Assembly: GCA_026545765.1 (NCBI GenBank)
Contig: JAIFAC010000429.1
Location: 1-64,000, forward strand
Reading direction: 5' to 3'
From: Plantago major
Lineage: Eukaryota > Streptophyta > Magnoliopsida > Lamiales > Plantaginaceae
DNA: 64,000 nucleotides
This document shows, one piece after another, positions 35,790 through 49,091 of the stretch (positions are counted from its first letter, which is position 1; each line of letters starts with the position of its first letter). The translations under genes and the position numbers were made by a program. The notes beneath the pieces were generated by a model. It was not told where the DNA came from, searched no databases, and saw only the letters and a list, made by a program, of their open reading frames with translations.

Positions 35790-37239
35790 GCAGTTAATAC
35801 GTGATGCAATTCCCAACTGTCTATACTGATTGGCAAGTGCAACAGCTCCCTATGCGTACATATGAACCTCATCCAGCTGATGTAGGAACGGTAGAACCGA
35901 TCGTACTGGCGACCACTCTTGTCGACAAATAGCGATGTGCCTAACAACCACAACAAGTACATGATAGCATGTGAAGGAGGTGGAAGAGTCTGCTTTTAAA
36001 GTGGCCTCAATTGTGCTACGCTGAACCCAAAGACTTTTAAAGTCGGCCTTCAACGATGCATCATTCCGCTGTATATGAGTTGATAATGAGAGCTTGAACG
36101 CCTCGGTGGTTCGTTTCACCTTAACCGCATCGCACCATGAACATGAATTCCTAACAGATAGTGGACATCATGCAGGGTAATAGTCATCTCACCGAATGGC
36201 AAGTGAAAGCTATTAGTTTCAGGATGCCACCGTTCAACAAATGCACTAATCAAAGGCATGTTGATCTTCGGGTGCATACAGATGGGCAAGTGTGAGAGAT
36301 GGCTGTTGTCGACAACATTCAAGACATCGTCGTTTAAATAGTCTTTGAACTTGCTTAATTTACGGTATTGGTGAAACCCCTCTAGAATATTGCGGTCCTG
36401 CGACATTTTAAAGTAAATAGTAAATAAGAATGAGTTAACAATTATAAATATGAATACTCGGATTTTAAAGATATGGAATTAAATGACTTACATTTCCCAT
36501 CCATATGGAGTGAGCGATGTGGCCTAGATATCCTGTGAGTAACTCCGCATTTGCCGGGCCTCCATGAATACCTTGTGTTAGCTCTCTCTAGGGTTGATTA
36601 GTGGCATTATTAGGAGCTTCCTCTCCACGCTGGCCGCTTCCACCCTCTCCTTCAGTGTGGTGACTCATTTGAGAATAACCAGAAACGTTGAATGGAGGGA
36701 CATCATCATTTAAATGTGGAGATGCCCGGTACGAATGGGTGTCGTTGAAATGTGTAGATGGCCGGTACGAATTGGTGTTGAAATTGTTATCCGCTTCAGG
36801 CGATGTGTCATCTCGAAAGTTATCAGCCCCCTGCTGCAGAGGGATTTCACTTTCAAGTCTGTTCCTTGTTTGTGTGTCGATAGTTTCGGGTGACTCGTAG
36901 GAGTCCTCTATTAAGTTCTCCGTATCATTAGAACTTAACTCTTCATTGGCCATCAATTTGGACCTTCTAGCTCGGGTCAAGGTGTATGGGGCCCTCTTTC
37001 CTTCCAATCTTTCTCAATCGCCCGTACATCGTCGACTGGTACCGACGGGATATCCTTTGCGTTCTTCTTGCCCCATTTTTTATCTTCAGCACCGCCATCT
37101 TTGGATGAACCGCCCTTACTGAGTTTCTGTAGGAAAATGAGAATAGTCGGAGTGTTAGAATTCATAGAGAAAGATGAGCAATCAAATATACCACGATTTA
37201 TTAATGTATTATCGTAACTTTACCTTCCAGATTCCTGAC
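35790..37239 (-). pseudogene. PMD protein of MULE-2, N-terminal half (inverted segment)
   Basis: Minus strand. A short first exon starts ATG at 37239 (MSGIWK, then donor GTAAAG). Exon 2, from an acceptor CTACAG at about 37130, has KLSKGGSSKDGG and a Lys/Arg-rich part. After a frame shift come ELSSNDTENL and a Ser/Asn-rich linker to about 36590. Next is HGGPANAELLTGYLGHIAHS, ending at a donor GTAAGT near 36489. The PMD core (36398-36116) has DRNILEGFHQYRK, AFVERWHPETNSFHLPFGEM and TITLHDVHYLLGIHV. The following block (35962-35800) has YLLWLLGTSLFVDKSG. The coding sequence stops abruptly at AAATAGA, where the tandem array begins. A minus-strand TATAAATAAT at 37333-37342 gives a plausible promoter. 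The C-terminal half is at 51460-52412 on the other strand. Confidence 0.85.
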
Positions 37240-37369
37240 ATTTAACACTGACCAGATTGCTAAGTATTTGATAGTATGTTGTAAGGAAGAAGAACGGAGA
37301 GTTGTGGTGTAAAAATGTGATGGATGAGGAGATTATTTATAGAACCAAAATCCCTCGCTTTACTAACGA

Positions 37370-37755
37370 TCAATTTACGGGATGTTTCAATTTACGGGAC
37401 GTTTCGATTCACGGGATATTTCGATACACGTGATGTTTCGATTTACGGAATGTTTTGATTCACGGGACGATTCGATTCACGGGATGTTTCGATTCACGTG
37501 ATGTTTCGATTTACGAGACGTATCAATTTACGTGACGTATCGATTTACGGGACGTATCGATTTACGGGATGTTTCAATTCACGGGAGGTTTCGATTTACG
37601 GGAGGTTTCGATTCACGGGATGTTTCGATTCACGGGACGTTTCGATTTACGTGACGTTTCAATTTACGGACGACGATTCACGTGATGTTTCAATTTACGT
37701 GACGTTTCGATTTACGGGACATATCGATTTAGGGGATGTATCAATTTACGGGACG
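37370..37755. repeat. 17-bp tandem array, right copy
   Basis: About 22 units of roughly CGATTCACGGGATGTTT, the same unit as the left array but inverted. It abuts the PMD promoter on the left and the retroelement (GAGCAAGCACC) on the right. Confidence 0.95.
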
Positions 37756-37756
37756 G

Positions 37757-40700
37757 AGCAAGCACCTATAGCAAAGGTTGTTGGTGCCAACACACCATCA
37801 GGGAAAGTCACGTATAAACAACTTCAAGAAGCCCTGATGAGTGGTGACCTAGTGTTGGTAGACGCTGATGTCAACACCACACTTAAAAATCTGGAAGAGC
37901 TCTCAAATGCTCAAACTTCGCCTGCATAACCACAACAACCACAACCACAACAGCCACAAGTGGTTGATGAAATGGTCAATGAACTCCATTTCGACATACC
38001 AAAGAATGCAATATGTCAAGAAAATCAGAAATGAGCAGGTCCCCCAACTCCTAGAGAGGGATCAAACTGAGACACCTGCTCAGAATTATCAAACATGGGA
38101 GGCAACTGAGTTAGTCACTCAGGAAAGGTCTGAAGTACCTGAAACTTCAAACAAATAAGCTAAAATGGAACAACAAGACCAAGGCATAGAAGGGTCACAA
38201 GTTCCAGAGACCAATAAGCCGATAATCGCTGTAGTCGAATGGTTTAACTCTACTTGTGATATTTTGGTTTATTAATCTTGTTATTTAATAAAATTTCTTC
38301 GTTACATGCTGAATTAGAAACACAAGAACAAGAGGAAGCTGGAAAGCTTGCCTCAGAATCTGAGAAGGAGGCTTCCATAGCCTCATCACTCAAGGAACAG
38401 GAGCCTGTCTCGCAGGTAGAAGAAAGTTCTTTAAGATATAACATCTCAGATATATGCTTTATACATATGAATAATACTAAAGTGTTTATTTCTAATAGGC
38501 TCCAACTGAGAAGAAAAATGATGAGGTAGAAGCCTAACTCGTCAGAGAATCAACCAGACTCACAAAGTCTCTCGAGGAACAAGTATCCGAGCCTTCTATC
38601 GAGAAGGTATATATCTCGATATCTATATTCTTTATAATAATACTGATAATTTTTCTAAATACTTAACACTTTCTACCATAGCTCAAATGTAGTAGAAGTT
38701 GTCAGAATTGCCCACTCAATCCCTCAACCAATGAAAATTGATGAGGCCACCAAACCTTCATCACCAGAGATAAATGTAAACTGTACAAGTTTCTGAGAGA
38801 CAAGTATCTGAGCCTCCTACTGTGGAGGTAATTGACATCTCAAATATTAAGTTGTCTAAGTGTTTCTCTCCTGACAAATTTCTAAGTGTTATGTTGTTAT
38901 TTAATCTCAGGTTCAAAAAGAAAGAGAGGATGCTGAGAATCAGACTTCCAAGTCTCCTCCTCACACCAAGATATCTGAGGCACCTGAAACCTCAATAGTC
39001 CAACCTTCTGAGCCTGTTGCTGCATTGTAACACGATATTTGACTACTCTAAAACCCAGATATCTACTAAAAGTTTTGAAACTAACTCAAAACTATCTCTT
39101 TCAGGCTCCAGCTAGTGCCTTAGTGGTCCCTGAAGATTTGAACAAGGACCTACTTCCATTCTTCAAGGCTCATACTCTGCCAAAACATCTAAAGTGTTTC
39201 AAGAAATGGCAGAAACTCAAATGCTCTGATCTGTTTGAAATCACAAGGGTCACAGATCACCCTACCAGAAGAGCAAGAGCATTTGACTTGGAGAATTATG
39301 TGCATGCAATGTTTCCAACCGAGCAATATGCATTTGCCACGTTGATGAATAAGAACTTCATAAAGGAAGTAGCACACAAGCTCATTGAAACCTTTGAAAA
39401 GGCAGATGGTCAGACCAGAATGCAGATGGCATTCAAGCCTACTTTGCCCCAAACACTACAATTCATACCCTCTGAGCAAGAGGAAGTTAATGGGAAAATG
39501 GTCACAACTCCAGAAGTGATCAACTGACTGAAGATGAAGAAGAGAAGGAGACTGATGAGAATAACTATGAAGAACCTCTTTCTGACCATCACAAGGATGA
39601 GTATGATAAGAAGGATGATGATGATGCCCCTACACCAGGGACAGGAGGGATTGCACAAGGTAATAATACCTCAGTTGCTGAAAAGCACACCGAGAGGACA
39701 TCACAAAAATCCCCTCCTCCATCTCCTCAGAAATCCACCCATCCATATCCCCAACAAAAGGACTCTACTGCACAAGTAGTTGAGCACTCTGAGAACAACA
39801 CTCAGAAAATATTGGATGCACAAGCCAGAGTTGCTCAACTCAAACAACTGTTGGAGGAAGAACAACATCTAAATCTTCAACTGGAAGAAAAGATAGCTGA
39901 ATCTAAAGCAAAGCTCCAAAAGATTGAAGATCAAACAATCAAGGAAATGGAAGCTTATGCTGAAATGAAAGAACTCCAGCTTGCTGTTCAGGCAATTTCT
40001 GAGGAATTAGATACTGAGCAAGTATCGGAGACAAGCATGATGCTAAGGCTGCATTACCAAAAGATGTACCATCCTCCTCACTGAAAGGCAAGAAGCCCAT
40101 CTCTGACATGGTTTCTGGACTAGAAAACATTGATGAAAATGTCTAAGAGGATGAAGATCACTGGGCTGATGACTCAGATGATGAAGAAGACAATGCATCG
40201 CGTAACATCGCAATGAACACTTAGCGGTTTCTCATTTGAAAAGGAAGCTGATTGCTCCTGAAATATTTAGCAAGCTGCCAAATGTCAACTCCAATGAATA
40301 CTTGAACAGATATCAAGTACTGGCTATATTGAAAAAGGAGTTGTCTTCTCAAGATAAAGCTTCCATTACATCACCCTCGCAAATGAAGACATTCATCGAG
40401 CTCACACTCGAGAACAACCAATGGTCGCTGCTCGTAAAGACCTAGGCATGGTTAGGATGATGACCAAACTTCAGGTCAAAAGCCTTTGAAGAGGCTAGCT
40501 ATGCTGCTGAAAAAGCAGATGCTATTCAAGGCCCACTGGCAGAGCTCACTGATAAGGAAACAAGTCTTATCAAATAGAATCAGGAGCTCAAAGCTAATAT
40601 GGAACAAATGGTCATAGCCATAACTATTTGCAGGCAACTTTGACTCCTTCGTAATCCTTCAGATTCTTAGTCAGTCAACAATGACTAAGGGGGAAGGATT

Positions 40701-41900
40701 TCAAGGTACTCAGAGAGGAAGAGGAAGAGGAAACAAAAGAAAATCTGAACAACCACCTCTCAGAACAAATGAGCCCTCCTCCAAATGATCGCTTCTACGC
40801 TTAGTGGCCACCACTCAGCAACTTCCTGAAAAAGGAATGACAACAAGGGCCAGGGCACAGAAACCTCCAAGGAGTACCAAGGCTCCAAGGAGAAGACAAG
40901 TAAGAGGGATTGATGAGTCTTCTGAAGAAGAAGAAGAAGAAGAAGAAGAAGAAGAAGAAGAAGAAGAAGAAGAAGAAGGCCAAATCAAATCCCAGGGCAA
41001 TGAAGAAGGCTGCAAAACTTTCACAAGAATTAATCTTGATGATGATGATGAAGAAGACTGATGAAAATGAAGCTCCTCTTCACAGAAAAAGAAAAAAGGT
41101 TGATAGCCTATCTGAGCCCAAAGATGCAAAGCCTTTCATGCCTAAAACACCCTCTGGAAATACCAAGTCAATCCAGGGTGGTTCTTCAAGCAATCCCCCA
41201 AAGGAAAATTCAAGACAAAGGAGGAACAGGCTGAGAGCTGAACAAAGAAAACTTCAACTACCACTCAGGCCTAAAGAAGCCAAGATTGAGTATGTAAAGA
41301 CCAACAATGACTCCTCTGTCTACAGATGCATTAATCAGAAGAATGGCTACTGGATTCTGGAACTCAAGCACTTACTGGTAAATGAAAAATTTCGTAACTA
41401 ATCCATAAACAAATTGGCATGGAGAATGACAAGCCGCCTTGATTAATACCAACCACATCAAAGCCCGTCGATTTTGAAGTAATCAAGAGAATAGAAGCCA
41501 TGAAAAAGGACCTCTCGATGATTGTCCCTATGGAAGCCGATGATGTGCATGTAATTCTAACACCAACACCATCAAACAGCACAAGAGCAAGACTTGTTCA
41601 GGAACCCTATGAGTCCTTCTACATGAGTGAAGATCAATACAAGGTGACGCCGACATCCGAAGATCATATATGAATACTTCAAGCTATCGACATCGTAATC
41701 GAGCATGCCCGGAAATGGGGAAAGTATATGGGTCAAATACAAGAAAAATCCCACCAAAACCTACAAGGAAGTTTGTGGATTTGCCGTAAACACCGAGATG
41801 ATATTCGGACTTTGATCTTTGACTACTCGATGATATCAAAAGGTTTGGGGATAGGAATTTGCAAATTGATCCATAGATCTCCGATTGAAGACTTAAAGTT
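37757..41900 (+). pseudogene. Unrecognised Glu/Ser/Lys-rich coding region with intron-like gaps
   Basis: I do not recognise a family. Open pieces in sequence: AKVVGANTPSGKVTYKQLQ (37760-37929); acidic repeats such as ESEKEASIASSLKEQEPV (38290-38420) and SEPPTVE/VQKERED (38800-38940). Then a longer piece, 39100-39527, begins PASALVVPEDLNKDLLPFF; a coiled-coil-like stretch, 39812-40020, has LKQLLEEEQHLNLQLEEKI. Next are a Glu-run microsatellite region (40804-41061) and a basic tail to about 41400. Some breaks coincide with good splice signals (for example CAG/GTAGAAG to TTTCTAATAG/GCTCC; GTGGAG/GTAATTG to AATCTCAG/GTTC). This suggests short introns of about 80 bp. It may be the extra ORF of a SIRE-like element or a captured host gene. 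Confidence 0.4.
40919..40978. repeat. GAA microsatellite
   Basis: About 20 GAA triplets. It reads as poly-Glu in one plus frame and poly-Lys in another. Confidence 0.95.
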
Positions 41901-43350
41901 TTGAAAACTTGAAGACTAGTTTATTAGGATGTCTACTTGGAGTTTGGTTACTCCTGTTGTCCTAGTTAACTATGTATTTTGTATCTTGCTTAAGGTACTT
42001 TATTGTTCTATCATTGTAAAAGTTATCAGAACTTTCTTTGTAACATATCTGATGAACCTACTCTCAGATATCAATCTATAAAAGGATAACTTGTCAGCAA
42101 AGATCACACCTTGTGATTTGGTTGATGTTTACTTTCTGCACTTAATTAAGATTTGAATTGAAAAGATCATAAGAATCGATTAAGTGTTAGATTGTTCCCT
42201 CTTCCAAGTTGTAATAGGTTTTAAAGATAGTCATCATTGACTGATCAAAAAGGAGAAAATTTATTAGGAATATCTGTTTATATTTTGATCAGCAATCTAA
42301 TGACTTATCTTAGCTAAAAAAGGTGGTTAGTACTCTTGGTTCACTTGAACACTGTAAAAGAGGAAAATCACTAAGTATGATAGTCTAGCAAATCTTGTAT
42401 AGGATTTTAGGTCTCTGAATGTAATTTTTTTTATTTCCTTAAAGAAGATCAAGAAGAATGCATCCAGCATGAGAAGTTCAATTTTAAAATGAAGTTTTGA
42501 AGACTGCAAGAGATTGCTGAAGACAAAGGTTATCAGATACCTATGTCCAGATATCTTTGACAAACAAGTGTTTCTCAATGAACTAGCTTTGCAAAAGATA
42601 TCTGAGAATGCAAGGTTTCTGAACGAGGAAAAGTGCCCACAAACATCTATACTCAGATACCTTGGATAAAACTATGTTTCTGGGAAACAATGTTTCAACA
42701 GGTATCTGGAGATGAGAAGGTCTCTGGAAAGGGACATGCAATGCTTCAGAAAGCGTGCATAGTTCCGTTGGCACTACAGGACAAAAATAGTACAATGCAA
42801 TAAATGCGCAGACAGAGACATCTGAACAAAAGAGGAAATCTCTGAAAAGAGACAACGTCTTCTGCAGTACTATTTTCAGATATCAATAATTTGAATTTCA
42901 TTAAGCCTAACGGATACTATTCAAATGGCATGATTTTCAACTATAAGTATCATCACTTAGAATGCTTGAAACACACACAAAACTTACACACCAAGAACTT
43001 ACATCTACGAACTTGTTCATTCAAGCATACAAGTCTTCAATCTACTTATTCTTCAGCTTACAGTTGCGACTAAGCTCTTGAATTCTAAGTAGCATGAAAG
43101 TTCTAAGTGTCCTGATCCTTAACAAGCATTGCTATCTGTGAAGGAGTTGAATCAAAAGATCAAAAATCTGAGATTCATTCTCTAGAACATTTATCATAGA
43201 CTTGGGTCAGTAAAGAACATATCACCACACATTGTGAAGTGTGCTAAGTGACTCTTGTTCAAGAAGGTAGTATTACATAATTGTACAAGTTATTAATCTA
43301 TCAAATCTTGACAAACTACCTTAATCAACACCTTAAATGGCGTGGAGTAC

Positions 43351-43506
43351 AGGAAGTACTTAGTTTGGGAAACTAAGGAATAACTCCAAGGTTACTGAGC
43401 ATAGGAAGTACTTAGTTCGGGAAACTATGGAATAGCTCAAAGGTTTCTGAGTATAGGAAGTACTTGGCTGAGAAAGCCGGGGAATAACTCAGGGGGAACA
43501 CTTGGT
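43351..43506. repeat. 52-bp tandem triplicate in LTR-like region
   Basis: Three copies beginning AGGAAGTACTT at 43351, 43403 and 43455. The third copy is the most divergent. Confidence 0.85.
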
Positions 43507-44179
43507 TGGGAACCTAGTGTATTTAGGAATCGAGAGAAGATATTTGTAAGGTGAACTCATTTATCTGTCTTAGTGGATTCTAGGTCTGATAAAGGCCGAA
43601 GTGGATTAGTTGAAGGATTACACCACCTTCAGATACCACTATAAAGATCAGTGTTATTTACTTTCTGCAATTTATTACTTGCTTTATTTACCTTGTTGAG
43701 TATTTACACATATCTTGTCGAAGCATCGCACTTATCACGTAAAAGTCTTCGCTCGAATTAAGTATCGATATCTTCACAAATATCTGAGAAATTGTGTTTA
43801 TCGACAAAGTTGTAAACGTCTATTCACCCCCCGCCTTTTTTCCCTTTGCCGTTATCCGACCAATGTAAACTAGAAAATGTGACGTTAAAATAAGGGCATG
43901 TTTGAGAGCAAATTTTGAAAGTGGAAATGGACCAATATGTTATTGTTGAAATCAGAGGATTAATGTGTTACTACCCTATATATTGGGGGACCTGTGGTAA
44001 TTTTTCCTTTAAAGTTTTTAACCGTATTACATAATTTCATGCATTACTAGAAAGAAAAGCTACCCCACAACTAACAAATAATTATTAAAAAAAAAACTTA
44101 ATGCATTTATATTTTTGAATTTCTCCCATTAACGTATTTCCTCCATTTTATTTATCATTTTTTAATTCCTTTTACACAA

Positions 44180-44414
44180 AGTCTCATGAGAGATAGTCTC
44201 TATATAACTTATTTAGAGATGGCCTATGCTATCAATAAAAACATTCATGTTATTAATCAAAACGTCTATGTTGTTAACGAAATAATCATTGTTGTAATAT
44301 GAAATAACACCAATGTTGAAAATATAGATGTTTTGATTAATAACATCGATAATTTTCTTGAAAATATAGGTCCGTCTTTAGATAAATTATATAGAGACCA
44401 TCTCTCAAGAGACT
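44180..44414. mobile_element. MITE with AGTCTC-type inverted ends
   Basis: Left AGTCTCATGAGAGATAGTCTC and right GAGACCATCTCTCAAGAGACT are near-perfect inverted repeats, 235 bp apart end to end, around an AT-rich core. Same family as 13510-13681. Confidence 0.8.
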
Positions 44415-45447
44415 TTTCTTTTAATTTTTTCAATTGTTTATGTAGTTCTTTTATGGAAAAAAAAAAAAAAAAAAGCTTAATACACACCGATTGGATTGCA
44501 CACTATAAATTTTCAATCAAAATCTGTAACAATTCTTATTAATTAATTATCTATATTTTGACCAAAATAATATATTCAATAATATCTATGGTTCGACATC
44601 CATAATGAATATGTGTCGACTGATGAGTCGGTTTTACATCGTCTCATTTGGTCTTTTTTACCGTCTTATTGTCGTTCTCAAGTATAGTTTTTATTAGTTT
44701 TATTAGAGTATTTTTTACTTGTTTTGTTATTTGTGTGTTTTGTAGGTATTTGGCTAAACCGCGTTATTTGTAGGAAAAAATATGCATTTTTATATGCATT
44801 TAAGGATTACGAAGTTCCTATGCATCGACGGACGTTGGAAACGGAGCAGAAAGGCCAAAAATACCAAGCTTGTAGTCAAAGGCATGAAACCAAGTCCACC
44901 AGAGGACTGGCGACGCCAAACGGTCACTTGGCGCGCGCCAAGTAGGTTTTTTCAGCGCTATATTAGTTTTCAATTACAGACGATTAATTCATTATCTTCT
45001 TTTCATTCTTGCTCTCAACTTAGAACCTTTTTCCAAGGCAATTATCTCACTTTGTTCGAGGTAATTGAACCGATTATTCTTGTAATTGACTATAGATTAC
45101 TGTTTGGGAGCATAATATCATACTTTCTACCGATTGTCAAGAAATCTCAATTCTACCTAGGGTTTGTGACAACTTGGGTAACATTGTATCAACTCTTGAT
45201 TCTTGGTATTTTGATATTGATTATGTCCATTGATTGTTCATTTACGTATTTGATTATGCTTTCGTATATCATGAGTAGCTAAACACCATCATTATGAGGT
45301 GGTGATGGATTCAATGCATGCTAGTTAGAGTTTATGCAATTCAATAACAGTTCGATGGGATTTACTTAATATTTTTTGATTATATGCATATGTAGTTTCG
45401 TGTTCTGTGTTTTACCCACAAAATCATCAAAGGATCATGCAAATGTT

Positions 45448-48085
45448 TTACCAACATAAATTCATCAACTTCAAAGATACCGAGAGGACATAAAAATCGC
45501 CAACATTCCCTATCATCCAGCCATGATGTATTTTTGTTCCCCATAGGTCTCCCTGAGACCCTAAAAACAGAAATAGCATCATCATCATCCTCTTGAACTT
45601 CGAATGTGTCTGTGTTTCAAGACGGCCTAGATGCCTTTGTGGGAAAATGGTCTCCAAAGTAATAGGAGCAGACGGTTGCAGCTTCCTCTCGCACGTATGC
45701 ATTGGCCATCAATCCCTCAGGCATACCTCTTCAATTTTCCCAAGTACCTGCAATGCATATATATTTGGGTAATATAATGTAACTTTGGAAAATTCAAACA
45801 TTTAAAGTGAATGATTGTCTTTATATATTACACACCTCTCGAATGGATACATCCATCGATACTGAACCGGTCCAGCAAGCCTCGCTTCGTGTGGGAGGTG
45901 AACCGGCAAGTGCTCCAAAGAATCAAAGAAGCTTGGTGGGAAGATACGCTCGAGCTTGCATAGAATCAATGGTATGTTGCTTTCAAGGTTTGCTAACACT
46001 TGATCGTCAACAACCCTTGTGCATAAATTCTTGAAAAATAAGCTCACTTGAGAGCGATCTATACAGTTTAGGTAGCAGCCTCAAATGCAACCAGAGAAGC
46101 CGCCCACAAACACATGACAATCGTGGCTCTTCATCCCATACATCTTCGCTTCTTCAAATCCACACACCCCAACTTTACAGATAATTGTCGGGACTTCAAT
46201 CCCCTAACCCAATCAAACAGCTTGTTCCTAAATTCAAGATCAATCGTAGTATGCCTTGGGCCAACGCCTTCTCATTCCACTTTGTCAACTCAGGCCTTTT
46301 ACACCATGTATCCAACTCGGCTCTAGGTTTAATGTGATCCTTTGTCTTTTCGGGAATGTTGCAAATTGTGTTGAAGCAGTTCTCGAACACATTCTTCTCA
46401 ATGTGCATGAAATTCAACATGTGACATATAAGAAGACTGCTCCAATAAGGCAAGTCCCAGAAGATGTTTCTCTTCTTCCATCCACATCTGTTCTCAATTT
46501 TCTTGTTATGCTTCTCCCACCCAAGTTCAGTCACTTTCATAAGACCTAGCCTATCAATCTCCGCAAGTATCTGTGCACCAGTAAGTTGTCTCGGGGGGCC
46601 TTTATTCTCTACTTTGTTTTTCAAGAATTGAGTCTTGTTCTTCCTGAACGGATGGTTCCTTGGTAGAAACATACGATGACACTCAAACCAAGATTCCTTC
46701 CCACTCTCCTTCAGTCTAAATGCATCAGTGTCCTCCAAACAATGTGGACAAGCATGAAAACCTGGTTTTCCTTCCAGATAGCATGGAGTACGCAGGAAAA
46801 TCACTCACGGTCCATGAGTGCCGCTCAAGGTAAAGTTCTTCTTCGCTGACACATCATATGCAGGATACCATTTTCCCACAACTCAATCAGCCCTTGATTA
46901 GGGTCAAGAACACATCCACCTTCTCCGGATCACCGCCCGCACCAACGCAGTCAAGAACATGAACGGTTCCTTCATGCACTCACCGGGGGACAGGTTGTAC
47001 GGTGTCAGCATGACTGGCCAACAAGAGTACTTCCCATCACTTCCAAACGGGTTAAAACCATCCATACAAAGCCCCAAACGTACATTTCTAGACTCGGATG
47101 CAAACTCCGGATATGTCTTGTCGAACTCTTTCCATGCCGGTGAGTATGATGGGTGCTCCATTCTACCCCCAGATTCTGCCCCTTACTCTCCTTGTGCATC
47201 GCATTTTATCCGCACAAGCACTTGAAGCGCATAACCTCTTCAAACAAAGTGAGAGGGAAGTACCACATTTTCTTATGTGGGAGATTTTTCTTCTGGCGTT
47301 TCATTGAAGCCCCCTCCTTGTAACGCTTGTAGCTGTCCTTATCAAAATATTTGCACTTCAGTAGATCTACATCCTCCCCCCAATAGATCATGGACATATC
47401 CGGACAACAGTCTATGGTTACCATAGGCAACCCCAACCCCGTGATCTTTTCTTCGCTTGGTAAAAGTTGGTGGGTACTAGGTTTCGTTCAGGCAACACCG
47501 ATAATAGCTTGTACGTGTTATTGAAACTCACTTCAGATTGGCCACCTCGCCTTACAACTCATTAGCCGAGACAACAAAGATAACTCGGTGTGCTTTACAC
47601 CCCGCCAAATCACCTTTTCGATGATTCCAAGTCAAAGAACACCGATCCTCGGATTCGTGGCTCATCCACATCCCGCCAAGGTTCTATGAACTCGACCAAA
47701 CATCATACACCATTTGCTCAATCCTCTCATCATCAGGATTAGCATTAGATGTAGACGTATTTTGAGTACTACCGATCACATTTTGCTTCCTTCTTTTACG
47801 CTTAGGAATACTCCCATAATCCATGAATGGTATTGATTCCTCACCATGATAACACCATACCTCATACTCAGCTACAAACCCCTTACGTTTCAAGTGCTCG
47901 ACTACCGTTCTAGGAGGCAAAAATTGCTTATTCCTACATTTGTTCGCATTGCAAAGGCACTTCATCATCCCCCCGACTTAAACAACTAGTCTGTGTAAGT
48001 GCAAAAGCAATGAAGACTTCAACCCCTTCCACAAAACTAGATTCAATTTTGTCATTAACAGTGCGACGATACATCCATGAACGAT
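45448..48085 (-). pseudogene. TNP2-like CACTA transposase of CACTA-2, broken
   Basis: Read leftward. N-terminal transposase-associated part (48085-47684) with CRNKQFLPPRTVVEHLKRKG, then a CPDMSMIYWGEDVDLLKC zinc-finger-like stretch (about 47420). Transposase_21 (47161-46200) has YSPAWKEFDKTYPEFA, SRNVRLGLCMDGFNPFG, WPVMLTPYNL, CLEDTDAF, ILAEIDRLG and LNFMHIEKNVFEN. DUF4218-like part (46140-45830) has NLESNIPLILCKLERIFPP and FDSLEH. The last recognisable piece (about 45600-45490) resembles GRPMGNKNTSWLDDREWW. The DUF4216 end is lost. At least five frame shifts separate these blocks. It would have excised CACTA elements when intact. Confidence 0.85.
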
Positions 48086-48839
48086 CGGGATTCATAATTC
48101 AACAATTAACCTGCGTCTCAATTTATTAGATTTATAGCAGGTATAGCATTACGTATTTAGTTTCATTACAATTACAATTACATTCTTAATTAGGATACGT
48201 TAATTTTTGGTAATGAATTACATGCATTTTACGATTACAATTCAATTTTCTAGTAGTTAAACTTCCATATATATCTATTAACATTACAAATTATAGATGA
48301 AAATATTAGTAATTGTTTTTATGTTAATACTCCAAAATTATATTAAAATCACCAAAATCACCAAATTATCTCCAAACACACAATTAAATCTTCATAATCC
48401 TAGTACGTATACGAAAATAGATAAGTAAATACCCTACATACTTACAATCATACTAACAATCCAATTTCACAATAAATATATCAATTGCACATCTCAAAGC
48501 TAACCCAATACATAATATAAGCTAAATTATCTACTACATACTTACTATAAACATACAATTGCTCAAACTAGTCGAAATTAACAAAATTTCCAAATTTAAA
48601 AAAGTAAGGGTTTTAACCAAAATACCTTCAATTCCGGAGAAAATAGCGGATGAAAGTTGAAATTGATGGACAACCTGAGCTCCTTGTCCCACGAGCTTCG
48701 AAATGAGTCCAAGATTGGCCGGAATGGTGGATTATTGGCCGGAATTGGCAAGTGGGGAAATGGCGAAGAAGGGAGGAGAAGAAGCAGAATGAAAATGGAG
48801 GAGAAGAAGGGGATCTCCCGTTTTTTACACTGTGGGGTT

Positions 48840-49085
48840 TAGGGATGGATAGATATCCGTCTCTAAAACCCTTTTTTTATTTAAGTTTTTTCTTTTTTGT
48901 TGGCAGTCAACTGTTTTAAGGACGGATATTTTTATCCGTCCTCAAACAAAGGATTTAATAACTAATTCGTCCCTATTTAGATTTGATTAGAGACGGATTA
49001 GGGACGGATAGGCCTATCCGCCCTAATCCGCTCTCACGTCACGATTCGTCTTAATTTAGAGACGAATTTTATCCGTCTCTAAAAT
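48840..49085. repeat. CACTA-2 subterminal inverted motifs
   Basis: Several GACGGATA / TATCCGTC units in both orientations. Same core octamer as in CACTA-1 but in a different surrounding sequence. Confidence 0.8.
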
Positions 49086-49091
49086 CGGTTA

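Larger units (their letters stand above)
37757..43835 (+). mobile_element. Retroelement fragment with extra (env-like?) ORF and 3' LTR-like end
   Basis: Starts abruptly after the tandem array and ends near CTATTCACCCCCCGCC (about 43815), which resembles the end of long-LTR Copia (SIRE-type) elements. A purine-rich AAAAAGGAGAAAA at about 42249 looks like a polypurine tract. That would make about 42262-43835 a 3' LTR, and three 52-bp repeats (43351-43506) lie inside it. No gag, integrase or reverse transcriptase is recognisable, so the 5' part is missing. Only the extra coding region upstream of the tract is present. The class assignment is inference. Confidence 0.5.

Noticed and set aside
37498..37929. 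Open frame reading through the 17-bp array into AKVVGANTPSGK
   Set aside because: The first 80 or so codons are translated tandem repeat. Only the part after 37757 looks like protein.
40815..41129. Poly-Ser and poly-Phe frames around the GAA run
   Set aside because: Antisense readings of a GAA microsatellite.
44724..45282. Plus-strand frames in the LTR left half
   Set aside because: LTR sequence containing open frames by chance. No domain.
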